Shown: piece by piece, positions 23,443-30,550 of the stretch
How positions within the stretch are numbered: position 1 is the first letter of the stretch
How the letters are laid out: each line of letters starts with the position of its first letter
Assembly: GCA_028412835.1 (NCBI GenBank)
Contig: JAONQW010000008.1
Span: forward strand, 1-44,545
Origin: Candidatus Pelagibacterales bacterium
GTDB lineage: Bacteria > Pseudomonadota > Alphaproteobacteria > Pelagibacterales > AG-422-B15
Direction of reading: 5' to 3'
Length of the DNA stretch: 44,545 nt
Position numbers and translations under genes: made by a program
The notes under the pieces: model-generated
Told to the model about the DNA's origin: nothing
The model's database searches: none
What the model saw: only the letters and a program-made list of their open reading frames with translations

Positions 23443-25326
23443 TTAGAATGGACAATCATCATCATCATAAGGAATTTCATCTACTACTTTGGGAATTTTA
23501 AATGATCCATAGCGTTCACCTTGTATTAATAGACCGCGCTTCCGCATTGATTTAACTTTGGCTTTAACATTCCAATCACCACGATCAAATTTCTGCTTGT
23601 TATTTGCTTCGTCCCATTCAATGAAATTGGATCTTCTCATTTCTGCTATCAGCTCGACTGTCTTACAATCCCCAACAACTTCCCTACTATCATCAGACAT
23701 CGCTTCACATATAGCTTCAACACAAGTGAGGATATTGCGTGTTAACTTATCGTGCTTTTCACCTTTCTCAGCAACACCAACCATTGTCCACGTTCCGTTA
23801 TTCAGTTTTATTTGATACTCTTGTTCAGGTAGATCACGTGCAACGATAGTCATTGTTGTTTCAGGATCCTCGATCCCCGTACCGCGAGCCCTGTCTAAAC
23901 GCCAATTACCGTCCTGACCTTGATAAGCTGAAGTACCGATCATTCTATTGATAGTATCTTCACCTTTTCTTTCATCGCCTTTCTTATCGTGTGTGTTAGC
24001 CATAGCACATACATTCTCAGCTAACATATCGCGTTGAAACTTATCTATTAAGAAAGATCCCTCCTCATACGCGTCATTACCTCCAACTTTCTTAGAGCTC
24101 TTTGCACGTATAAACGTATCGAGAATAATTAGTTTCACATCTAACATATTAGGATCAGCTCTTACTGCGTGTATCTTCTTAACTAAAGCTTCTTCTAAAC
24201 CCTCCATAAGTTTCGGTGAAGTAAAGCTCAGTAAAAAATTATCACATTCATCTAAGCCCATAAGTTTAGAACGGGAATTAATTCTTCTTTCATTATCCTC
24301 TAGTGCAACAAATAAAACTGTTCCTTGAATTACCGGTCGACCAAGAAAAGCTGTGCCTGTGGCAATCGAATGACATAACTGCATTGTAAGAAAAGATTTA
24401 CCTAGCTTTGGTTTAGAAGCTAGAAAGAACAGACCTGAGGTTAACATTCCCTCAACTATTTCTTCGATAGGTTCGTATTCTCTTTTAATGATTGTACCAA
24501 GTGATACCCAATCCATAGTAGTTAATTTTGGTTTAACTATTTCTTCTTCAGGTACACCTTTGACTAACTGAATAATAGAACCCCTGACCTCAAACATATC
24601 TTGAGTAGACCAATTTAATCTTTCTAATTTACTTGGATTATTTTTCTTAATCATTGCGTCTACAGACTTTCGAGTTTCTCCCAATCTTTCGGATCTACTG
24701 ATAGCTGTTAGGAAATTTTCAACTAGATAATGAATTGTATCACTATCTAATTTCTGAAAAATCATTTCGCCAACAATGGGAATTAAGTAATCATTAACTG
24801 ATCCACTATACCCCTCAACTAACTGACAAACTAAGCCTATGGTGTAAAATTGTTCTACTACTGTATTGAAATCGTACTCAGGACTATCAGCTATGCTAAA
24901 GGAAGCTTCACCAATGGGATCACTCAACTTGCCTTGCAATACTGAGTAATTACCCTCACCACGCATTTCTACTAGTACCTTTTCACCAAACTTTATTTGT
25001 TTTCGTGAAAATGATTGTGGGTTTGTAATTTCTACAAGTGCGTGTCCTTTGCCATTTCTTCCAAACTTATGACAACCATTGAAAGCTTGATTACCCCAAT
25101 TAACAGCAAGCTCACAATCAAAATCCAAATCAACAAACTTGAAGCTTGGTCTGATTGCATAGTTTAAATGATCTGCAACTACGTGATCTTTCGATAGTGT
25201 TGGGAATTTATTATTCTCACCATTCCAAGCATATTTAAGTTTTTTGTAATTACCCTGAAAAGAATCTACGTCAGGTATATACGAAAATACATCTACACCC
25301 TTTTCTATTAGTGAATGTATGCTCAT
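23443..25326 (-). CDS. primase-helicase type replication protein of the element
   Basis: A 627-residue protein. The N-terminal 200 residues have FVDLDFD (64-70) and FGRNGKGHALVEI (88-100), resembling the two active-site motifs of bifunctional primase-polymerase domains. A central RepA/AAA_25-type ATPase has Walker A ASKPKLGKSF near residue 303, GTVLFVALEDNERRI and Walker B KLIILDTFIRAKSSK, plus ANTHDKKGDE. The C-terminus looks like a winged helix (VKAKVKSMRKRGLLIQGERY). It likely initiates replication of the excised element. It is the last gene before the left attachment site, and its ATG overlaps the upstream stop by four bases. The Prim-Pol assignment is weaker than the helicase assignment. 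Confidence 0.8.
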   Translation of the reverse strand: MSIHSLIEKGVDVFSYIPDVDSFQGNYKKLKYAWNGENNKFPTLSKDHVVADHLNYAIRPSFKFVDLDFDCELAVNWGNQAFNGCHKFGRNGKGHALVEITNPQSFSRKQIKFGEKVLVEMRGEGNYSVLQGKLSDPIGEASFSIADSPEYDFNTVVEQFYTIGLVCQLVEGYSGSVNDYLIPIVGEMIFQKLDSDTIHYLVENFLTAISRSERLGETRKSVDAMIKKNNPSKLERLNWSTQDMFEVRGSIIQLVKGVPEEEIVKPKLTTMDWVSLGTIIKREYEPIEEIVEGMLTSGLFFLASKPKLGKSFLTMQLCHSIATGTAFLGRPVIQGTVLFVALEDNERRINSRSKLMGLDECDNFLLSFTSPKLMEGLEEALVKKIHAVRADPNMLDVKLIILDTFIRAKSSKKVGGNDAYEEGSFLIDKFQRDMLAENVCAMANTHDKKGDERKGEDTINRMIGTSAYQGQDGNWRLDRARGTGIEDPETTMTIVARDLPEQEYQIKLNNGTWTMVGVAEKGEKHDKLTRNILTCVEAICEAMSDDSREVVGDCKTVELIAEMRRSNFIEWDEANNKQKFDRGDWNVKAKVKSMRKRGLLIQGERYGSFKIPKVVDEIPYDDDDCPF

Positions 25327-25562
25327 AAATTATCCGCCATTTCCATAAGATGATATTCATAACCACCGTCATAGTCATATCCGTACGGATCAATCTGATT
25401 ATCTAAACATTCTTTTGATATATCGCCTTGTTCATACAAACCAATATAGAGTTCGTCCTGATGTTTTTTAAAACAGTTCTTACACAAATCTAAATGATTA
25501 TCTATTTGTGTTGTGATTTTACAGGTATCACACGTACCTATTGTTGTTATCTCTTTTTGCAT
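25323..25562 (-). CDS. small zinc-ribbon-like protein (79 aa)
   Basis: Contains CDTCK (from residue 11) and CKNC about 16 residues on, a likely four-Cys zinc site, followed by an acidic Tyr/Asp-rich tail (DPYGYDYDGGYEYHLMEM). No family is recognised. AGGAG lies upstream. Its stop overlaps the start of the primase-helicase gene (ATGA), so the two are coupled and it may act with the replication protein. Confidence 0.7.
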   Translation of the reverse strand: MQKEITTIGTCDTCKITTQIDNHLDLCKNCFKKHQDELYIGLYEQGDISKECLDNQIDPYGYDYDGGYEYHLMEMADNL

Positions 25563-25646
25563 TTCATAATGCTCCTTGTATTAAGTTAAAAAAATCTCTC
25601 ACCTTTAATTCTTAACTTTCTTCTTTCTTTCAAAATATGCGCTACG

Positions 25647-25796
25647 TCATTTTGTGTTCTCCTCTATTTGTTTAATACGATGTGCTAATATCTTTTCTGA
25701 TTGTTCTCGTGCATTTCTAATTAATTTTCTTCTTCTCTCTAATCTAATTTGCTCTCGATCTTTTTTTGGTAGCATTTTCATTACAGGTTTAAGCAT
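25647..25796 (-). CDS. small basic coiled-coil protein (49 aa)
   Basis: A 49-residue frame beginning MLKPVMKMLPKKDREQIRLE and continuing as one long charged helix, ending IEENTK. The start overlaps the stop of the preceding gene by eight bases (ATGCTTAA), the same junction form seen elsewhere here, and GAGAG precedes it. The overlap and good codon flow support a real gene; the function is unknown. Confidence 0.55.
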   Translation of the reverse strand: MLKPVMKMLPKKDREQIRLERRRKLIRNAREQSEKILAHRIKQIEENTK

Positions 25797-26391
25797 TTTT
25801 TTCTCTCAATCGTTTTCCAATGCGTGCGTACTTCGTGTTGATATGCATTAAAGCTCTACCACCTAAATCATACGATCCAGCTAAGCCAAGAACAGCGTCA
25901 GCACATAGAACAATTTCTTGTGAAGTTAAAAGACAGGGAATGAAATCGTGTGGTCTTGGTGCTCCCATTTCAAGAAACAAACCATTAGATCCATTTATAT
26001 TTATACCAAGATCAGAATGGAACCATTTAGCCTCATCGGGCTTCTTCATAGTGCCCTGAAGTAAAGCTTCAATATCTTTTGTGATCTTTGCTTCTATTTT
26101 TTCAATCGTAATTAAATTTGGATCATCTAACGGTTGCGATATCTCCTTAGTGTAATGATGACTAAAACCTTTGGTATGGTCGCAAATAACTAAGTGCTGT
26201 CCTGTGTGGTCTAGTTTAATTTCTGTAAGCGCGTCCTGATAAGGTTCTGAAACCAATCTCTCCGACAAGTGCATCGTTGACTCAATCATCGGGGTTCGGG
26301 GTTTACCTCTCTGCCTAACCTTTGAATGATAGGTGTTTAACTCATCATTCAAAGATTTAGAAACTTGCTTATTGAAGTTAACTTTAGGCAT
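25789..26391 (-). CDS. element protein of unknown function (200 aa)
   Basis: No family is recognised. The sequence begins MPKVNFNKQVSKSLNDELNT, has a basic patch (VRQRGKPRTP), and a C-terminal third with a hydrophobic segment LTSQEIVLCADAVLGLAGSY followed by GGRALMHINTKYARIGKRLR. It is predicted soluble. The ATG at 26389-26391 overlaps the upstream stop as ATGCCTAA and is preferred; the frame is open to an ATG near 26451, which would add 20 residues and overlap the upstream gene by 68 bp. Confidence 0.65.
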   Translation of the reverse strand: MPKVNFNKQVSKSLNDELNTYHSKVRQRGKPRTPMIESTMHLSERLVSEPYQDALTEIKLDHTGQHLVICDHTKGFSHHYTKEISQPLDDPNLITIEKIEAKITKDIEALLQGTMKKPDEAKWFHSDLGININGSNGLFLEMGAPRPHDFIPCLLTSQEIVLCADAVLGLAGSYDLGGRALMHINTKYARIGKRLREKNA

Positions 26392-26599
26392 TGCCTGAGC
26401 GTGCAGTGAAGAAATCAAAGACTTTTCTTTCAAACTCATTTTCATAATCAAAGCCTAATACTTTTCTTCCGTCTGCGGTTATTGTCGCTACACCTAATTC
26501 GTGAGCTAATAAAATCAGACCTACATAATCATTAGGTTCTTCTTTAAGTTGATTTTCTAATCGTTCTATATTTTGTTTTTCTCTTTTGGGGGTTAACAT
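26384..26599 (-). CDS. small element protein of unknown function (71 aa)
   Basis: Seventy-one residues, predominantly helical, with LENQLKEEPNDYVGLILLAH and a C-terminal FERKVFDFFTARSGNA. It follows the AlpA-like gene by 25 bp with AAGGA upstream of its ATG and is coupled to the next gene by an 8-bp overlap. No domain is identified. Confidence 0.62.
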   Translation of the reverse strand: MLTPKREKQNIERLENQLKEEPNDYVGLILLAHELGVATITADGRKVLGFDYENEFERKVFDFFTARSGNA

Positions 26600-26624
26600 A
26601 TTTCATATTCCTTATTTTTAATTG

Positions 26625-26837
26625 TTATGATTGGAGATTGTATTCTTCTAACCCCATATGATTTTCTTCAAACCATTCTTGAGCATACTCTTTGGGAATG
26701 AATACTCTCTTTCCCTCAGGTTGCTTAAATAGTTTTGGCCCAAGTCCCTCACGACATAGCTGATAGAATTTGCCACGTGAAATACTTGCGTGCTCGCAAA
26801 ACTTATTGATTGAATAAAAAAATTGTGGTGTGGTCAT
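26625..26837 (-). CDS. AlpA-like helix-turn-helix regulator/excisionase (70 aa)
   Basis: A small winged helix protein: FFYSINKFCEHASISRGKFY forms the MerR/AlpA-type helix-turn-helix and LGPKLFKQPEGKRVFIPKEY the wing. In phage P4-like and satellite elements such proteins act as regulators of integrase or excisionases. AAGGAG lies a few bases before the ATG. It is the first gene after the 660-bp non-coding region, where short palindromes could be its binding sites. Confidence 0.8.
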   Translation of the reverse strand: MTTPQFFYSINKFCEHASISRGKFYQLCREGLGPKLFKQPEGKRVFIPKEYAQEWFEENHMGLEEYNLQS

Positions 26838-26965
26838 ACGTTCTCCTTGTTTGTTAAGTAAACATAGGAGCCTTCTTCATAATCAGTTTTTCCCAGTATC
26901 TTGTGCTCGTCTGATTATCGTATGTATTGCACATCGCTAGTTATGAGCGATAAAGTTCTTCTTAC

Positions 26966-26983
26966 GTAAACATTATTGTTTAC
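26966..26983. promoter_or_regulatory. palindromic candidate operator
   Basis: GTAAACATTATTGTTTAC is an 18-bp palindrome with 7-bp arms and a TTAT centre, 129 bp before the AlpA-like start. GTAAACA recurs at 26858-26864 with an opposing TGTTT at 26848-26852, next to the gene's ribosome site. Confidence 0.5.
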
Positions 26984-27044
26984 TGCGTGCATTATCAATA
27001 ATTTGAATCTCCAAGTCAACATAGTTAATAAAAAACATTATTGC

Positions 27045-27060
27045 ATACGAGATAGCGTAT
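27045..27060. promoter_or_regulatory. second palindrome in the control region
   Basis: ATACGAGATAGCGTAT has perfect 5-bp arms and a 6-bp centre. TCGTATG at 26918-26924 is the reverse of the CATACGA that overlaps it. Confidence 0.35.
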
Positions 27061-27468
27061 CTATTTTTTTGATTTAACTTAGAAAAGCATTGTCTAACAA
27101 TAGCTTCAGAGTCTTAGTTTAAATTTTATTTGTTGAAAAAATGATATTTGGTTTTTTTCTGTCAGGTAAGCACAATAACTATCTTTTTTTTCCTATTCAT
27201 CTTATTCAAATGGGAATTAGAAGATTAAGATAAATAATATAAAAAAAAATGAGTGTATGATCTTATTCTCTCATAAAGTTTTCAGCTCGTCTGAATGACC
27301 CCATTAACAGTGTCAAATTTACTCTAGATTTACCCTAACTTAGCCCCCATTAGCGTTGCCCGATCCACGCTCCATTATCCATTATGCAAATAAGTGTTTA
27401 TACTGAATCGCGAACCTTGGATTTTCGAGTTAAGTAAATTATTATCAGCGTAATTTCATAATTCCTTT

Positions 27469-27509
27469 AACGCCGAGTAGCTTCTCACCCTTTTACGCTA
27501 CTTGGCGTT
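27469..27509 (+). terminator. long hairpin at the end of the 61-aa membrane-protein gene
   Basis: AACGCCGAGTAGC and GCTACTTGGCGTT pair over 13 bp with one mismatch and a 15-nt loop. On the plus strand GTTTTCG follows, a weak T-run. It overlaps the stop region of the minus-strand gene at 27498, so it may also end or stabilise that transcript. Which strand it serves is uncertain. Confidence 0.45.
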
Positions 27510-27683
27510 TTCGTTTGTCTGTACTCTCATAGCGTGTTCCATTGGGCTACGATCCGTATCATAACAAATTACACTTGTGATGATGTCTTGTACCCTCCAA
27601 ACACTGAGCATTATCATTAACAGTAAAATGTTCGTGACTACAGGGTGAGCAATTAGTCGCTCAATTAATAAAACATATTCCAT
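27498..27683 (-). CDS. small single-pass membrane protein (61 aa)
   Basis: A hydrophobic helix (VVTNILLLMIMLSVWRVQDI, about residues 15-34) is flanked by charged ends, with a polar tail. AAAGGG lies seven bases before the ATG. No family is recognised. It is the last of a group of three small membrane proteins in the element; holin-like, exclusion or signalling roles are possible but unproven. Confidence 0.55.
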   Translation of the reverse strand: MEYVLLIERLIAHPVVTNILLLMIMLSVWRVQDIITSVICYDTDRSPMEHAMRVQTNENAK

Positions 27684-27804
27684 ACAATTCCCTTTCGATT
27701 TTATTTCTAAAAAATTTTCATATAATTTTCAGGGTTTGTAAATGAGTAAAAGCTTAATTACATAGCTAATAGAAAGTACCCATTATGTCAGTTTGGGGGG
27801 TACG

Positions 27805-27847
27805 TGGTACCTCTTTAAACCTCCTACACAATCGACTTGGTACCTCT
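27805..27847. repeat. TGGTACCTCT direct repeat
   Basis: Two copies, 27805-27814 and 27838-27847, are 33 bp apart (about three helical turns) in the 193-bp gap between two membrane-protein genes. They could be a binding site; nothing else in the gap looks coding. Confidence 0.45.
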
Positions 27848-27876
27848 ATTGAATGTAAGAGGAACACCTCATAAGG

Positions 27877-28074
27877 TTAGCAAAAAGTATTGTTTAATCC
27901 GAAAGGTACTGCAAAAAGACAAACCCACGACGAAAGTGCAATAGGTACATCAAGAAAATCTGGCCACGGGTATTCAAACTTGTAGCGATTTTTAAAATCA
28001 TCAACACATACAATAACTATTGTTGCGAGGCATATTCCAATCACCCATAAAAAATATCCAACTACTGTACACAT
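27877..28074 (-). CDS. small two-helix membrane protein (65 aa)
   Basis: Hydrophobic segments at about residues 3-24 (TVVGYFLWVIGICLATIVIV) and 43-60 (DVPIALSSWVCLFAVPFG), joined by a charged loop. No family is recognised. Its ATG directly abuts the stop of the upstream gene (TGAATG), suggesting reinitiation rather than its own ribosome site. Confidence 0.55.
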   Translation of the reverse strand: MCTVVGYFLWVIGICLATIVIVCVDDFKNRYKFEYPWPDFLDVPIALSSWVCLFAVPFGLNNTFC

Positions 28075-28308
28075 TCAGGCGAGTCCGAGCGTAGCGAGGA
28101 CGAGCGACGCTGAGGCACTAGCTGTTTCGTCATTCTGCGTATTAAAATAAACCCTAGCTCCGCCGAGAATAAAAATTACTGCAAGACCTTTTAGAATTCC
28201 ATTACGACGAGTTTCATTATCAGACCTATCCCACCACGGGCTTAAGATTGACCAAGCAATGTAAGCCCCCATACCTGATAAAATAATCATTATAAAATAG
28301 TCTTCCAT
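28075..28308 (-). CDS. small two-helix membrane protein (77 aa)
   Basis: Begins MEDYFIMIILSGMGAYIAWS; a second helix is near LKGLAVIFILGGARVYF. The C-terminus (ETASASASLVLATLGLA) is unusual and is encoded by locally GC-rich DNA with GAGCG/CGCTC repeats. The ATG at 28308 is preferred to a TTG two codons upstream. No family is recognised. Coupled to the next membrane-protein gene. Confidence 0.52.
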   Translation of the reverse strand: MEDYFIMIILSGMGAYIAWSILSPWWDRSDNETRRNGILKGLAVIFILGGARVYFNTQNDETASASASLVLATLGLA

Positions 28309-28333
28309 TATCAAAAATATTACAGCAAATATT

Positions 28334-28534
28334 TTATGAGTCTATAGCCCCAAACAAATCTAATTCCCTACGCTGTATCTCATCTTCTCGCATAGATTGT
28401 TTACGCCATATACCATAACGAGTAATTTGCATTTCTTTTAAAAGATCACATCTGTAATCGTACCTGAGCTTAAGCTTTAATAGTTCGATCTTCTTACGTT
28501 GCTTCAATCGATAGAGCTGAATATTACTTCGCAT
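28334..28534 (-). CDS. small basic helical protein (66 aa)
   Basis: A Lys/Arg-rich, probably coiled-coil protein (LYRLKQRKKIELLKLKLRYD, later RREDEI-like segments). The start MRSNIQ is chosen because GGAGG stands five bases before it; the frame extends four codons further without a ribosome site. It may bind nucleic acid; no family is recognised. Confidence 0.6.
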   Translation of the reverse strand: MRSNIQLYRLKQRKKIELLKLKLRYDYRCDLLKEMQITRYGIWRKQSMREDEIQRRELDLFGAIDS

Positions 28535-28647
28535 TAAAACCTCCACCGTATTTCTTAATACTAAGTAGAAGTTTTAAATGTTTACGCCTTAGTTTTCTCC
28601 GTATACAAAACAGTCTGAGGAAGCTAGTTCGCGCTGACTTCCTCAAC

Positions 28648-29658
28648 TTAAACATTCTCACCTCTCATCTTCTGAGCTAAGTGTTCACCTTTAATCTGCG
28701 TGTAGCGTTTCAACTGAGATAAAGACTTCCAACCACCTTGAGCCGATAGTTCACTAACAGTCCAACCTTGCATTGCATAATCTGAAGCTGACATATGCCT
28801 GACATCGTGGAATCTAAAGTTATCAATTCCCGCCTTGATACAAGCTCTAGTGAATGCTTTAGAAATAGCATTGCCTACATTCTTTGGTGATACGTGTGGA
28901 GTCGGAAAAAACTTTCCGTCTACGCCCATTGGCAGTGACTTCAACACTTCCATTGCTCGCGGTGACAGCCCCACGGTTCGCGGTGATCCATTCTTGGTCT
29001 TTGGTAAATGCAATGTGCCTTTCTCAAAGTTTACGTCAAATCGAGTCATACGTAGCATTTCAGAACGTCTACACATTGTTTCACGTGCAAAGATAACCAA
29101 CTCTTTCAAGTAGTAGATAGATGAAGTTTCACACGCCTGAAGTAAGGACAACCACTCATTGTCCTCGAGTGTGCGATCTCTACTGTCATCTTCCCTAGGT
29201 TTAGATACCAACATAACGGGATTGTGGGTTAATGGAATGCCAAGTTCTTTTCTACCGATATCGATAGCCTTTTGTAGCAACCCTAAAGATTTCCGTACTG
29301 TAGACTTCTTTAATTCCCCTAATAGTTCGTCCCTATACTGAGCGATATGTCTACCTGTCAGAAATCCTAGTTTAATCTTAGATATAGGGTGATTGAGAAT
29401 TTTATTACATTCAGATTGTAATCTGAGAGGATATTCAGTCTTGTGCTTAGAGTGATCAAAGTAGAGCTCTAATAATTCCCCTACAGACATCTTCACAAGT
29501 TCATTGTTATCCTGATATGTCCCGTTGAATATATCAGTTTCTATTTTATTCGCCCATTGAGAAGCGAATGCCTTAGATTTAAAAGTTTGTCCTTTCCTGA
29601 CACCTTTTAACTTCACTTCACAGAACCATTTTCCGTTTCTTTTTCGCATAGTAGCCAC
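28648..29658 (-). CDS. tyrosine-family site-specific integrase
   Basis: A 336-residue tyrosine recombinase. The N-terminal arm-binding part begins MATMRKRNGKWFCEVKLKG; a SAM-like core-binding domain follows (VGELLELYFDHSKHKTEYPL). The catalytic domain has Arg near 197 (ARETMCRRSEMLRM), the HxxRH box in FRFHDVRHMSAS near 283, a Trp in GGWKSLSQL and the nucleophile Tyr in KRYTQI near 318. All key residues are present, so it is likely active. The start is a GTG preceded by AAGGA. It catalyses insertion into tRNA-Lys, which lies 91 bp upstream of its start. Confidence 0.95.
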   Translation of the reverse strand: MATMRKRNGKWFCEVKLKGVRKGQTFKSKAFASQWANKIETDIFNGTYQDNNELVKMSVGELLELYFDHSKHKTEYPLRLQSECNKILNHPISKIKLGFLTGRHIAQYRDELLGELKKSTVRKSLGLLQKAIDIGRKELGIPLTHNPVMLVSKPREDDSRDRTLEDNEWLSLLQACETSSIYYLKELVIFARETMCRRSEMLRMTRFDVNFEKGTLHLPKTKNGSPRTVGLSPRAMEVLKSLPMGVDGKFFPTPHVSPKNVGNAISKAFTRACIKAGIDNFRFHDVRHMSASDYAMQGWTVSELSAQGGWKSLSQLKRYTQIKGEHLAQKMRGENV

Positions 29659-29674
29659 GACTTTTCCTTTCTTT

Positions 29675-29693
29675 GGACGTCATATGGACGTCA
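29675..29693. promoter_or_regulatory. candidate integrase arm-type sites (right)
   Basis: GGACGTCA at 29675-29682 and GGACGTCA at 29686-29693 are one helical turn apart, just upstream of the integrase start and about 57 bp from the attachment repeat. They match the ACGTCA units at 23287-23315 at the far end. Confidence 0.55.
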
Positions 29694-29749
29694 AACGTGA
29701 TTTCGGAAAGGTAAGAAGACTATCAGCTTGATATTTTTCGCGGATAATA

Positions 29750-29794
29750 TGGTGAGTCCGCTCGGGCTCGAACCGAGGACAATTCCCTTAAAAG
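29750..29794 (-). repeat. attachment site, tRNA end
   Basis: The 3' half of tRNA-Lys, identical over 45 bases to 23133-23177. In this integrated state the element supplies this half and the tRNA stays whole. Confidence 0.95.
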
Positions 29795-29825
29795 GGGAAT
29801 GCTCTACCAACTGAGCTACGGACTC
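29750..29825 (-). tRNA. tRNA-Lys (TTT)
   Basis: A complete cloverleaf: acceptor GAGTCCG/CGGACTC, D-arm GCTCAGTTGGTAGAGC, anticodon stem TTCCC/GGGAA with loop CTTTTAA (anticodon TTT), T-arm CTCGGTTCGAGCCCGAG, discriminator A and encoded CCA. It lies 58 bp after the suf operon's last gene and is the integration target. Confidence 0.97.
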
Positions 29826-29883
29826 ACAGAAATGACTTTATAAAGGATTTAGTAACATTGTACAGTATATTTAGAAGTCTAAA

Positions 29884-30216
29884 TTATACGCTGAATGACT
29901 CGCCACAACCACATCTTTCTGTTTCATTTGGATTGATAAAAGCAAATCCAGATTTAAATTTTTCTTTTTTAAAATCCATAGTTGAACCAAGTAAAAACAT
30001 AATTGCAGCCTGATCTATAAAAACTTTAATACCATCGTGCTCAATAACTTCATCTGAAGGATTAACTTCTTTTATATAGTCCATATCATATGAATAACCT
30101 GCACAACCTCCAGATTTGACAGCAATTCTTAAGCCAAGAGTATCATTATCAGCTTTTGAAATAATATCTTTAATCCTTTGAGAGGCGGTATCTGTAATCT
30201 CTATTATATTTTTCAT
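29884..30216 (-). CDS. sufA: A-type iron-sulfur carrier (SufA/IscA/ErpA family)
   Basis: A 110-residue HesB/IscA-family protein that carries Fe-S clusters to target enzymes. The three conserved Cys are seen: one in KSGGCAGYSYDMDY and two in the C-terminal RCGCGESF. Last gene of the suf operon, 22 bp after the SufT-like gene. The family members SufA, IscA and ErpA cannot be separated with certainty by sequence alone; the operon favours SufA. Confidence 0.9.
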   Translation of the reverse strand: MKNIIEITDTASQRIKDIISKADNDTLGLRIAVKSGGCAGYSYDMDYIKEVNPSDEVIEHDGIKVFIDQAAIMFLLGSTMDFKKEKFKSGFAFINPNETERCGCGESFSV

Positions 30217-30238
30217 AATTTTAATTATAAAATTTTTA

Positions 30239-30550
30239 CTACATCATGTCGAGTTCTAGTCTAGCAACTTCTGACATTCTTGACATGTCCCAAGGTGGTT
30301 CCCATACAATATCAACATTAACATTATTTACACCCTCAACTGCTTGTACGGTCTCTTTAACGCTCTGAGGTAATTCTTCTGCAACTGGGCAATTTGGTGA
30401 AGTTAAAGTCATATTAATCAACACATCGTTATCTTTGGTTACTTCACATTTATAAATTAAGCCTAGCTCATAAATATCAACTGGTATTTCTGGATCAAAG
30501 ACAGTTTTTAAAGCGTTAATAATTTTATTATCTAAAGTTTGTTCGCTCAT
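30239..30550 (-). CDS. sufT: SufT-like MIP18/DUF59 Fe-S assembly factor
   Basis: A 103-residue MIP18 (DUF59) protein with [19 protein letters not shown] and the reactive-Cys block [15 protein letters not shown], plus [18 protein letters not shown] at the end. In suf operons this family (SufT) assists cluster maturation when Fe-S demand is high. Its start overlaps the msrB stop by four bases (ATGA). Confidence 0.9.
   Translation of the reverse strand: MSEQTLDNKIINALKTVFDPEIPVDIYELGLIYKCEVTKDNDVLINMTLTSPNCPVAEELPQSVKETVQAVEGVNNVNVDIVWEPPWDMSRMSEVARLELDMM

Larger units (their letters stand above)
26838..27497. other. long non-coding control region of the element
   Basis: No credible gene on either strand. 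It has AT-rich runs (27180-27260), palindromes at 26966-26983 and 27045-27060, and a half palindrome at 26848-26864 sharing TAAACA. Four CCATTA motifs lie between 27300 and 27385. Placed between the regulator/replication half and the membrane-protein/integrase half, it is the best candidate for the element's origin and early promoter. Confidence 0.5.
23133..29794. mobile_element. 6.6-kb integrative element in tRNA-Lys
   Basis: The block is bounded by perfect 45-bp direct repeats, 23133-23177 and 29750-29794, equal to the tRNA-Lys 3' half from the anticodon loop to CCA. A tyrosine integrase gene lies next to the intact tRNA. All twelve or so genes run on the minus strand: integrase, small proteins, membrane proteins, an AlpA-like regulator, four small unknowns and a primase-helicase. 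There are no capsid, portal, terminase, relaxase or type IV secretion genes. The design (integrase, small regulator, replication protein, no virion genes) is that of phage satellites and tycheposon-like islands; the exact class is inference. Confidence 0.9.

Noticed and set aside
27300-27385. CCATTA motifs as replication iterons
   Set aside because: Four copies are unevenly spaced and too short to separate from chance; they are mentioned only as part of the control region.
23133-29794. Complete prophage or conjugative element
   Set aside because: No capsid, portal, tail, terminase, lysis, relaxase or secretion genes are visible in the block.
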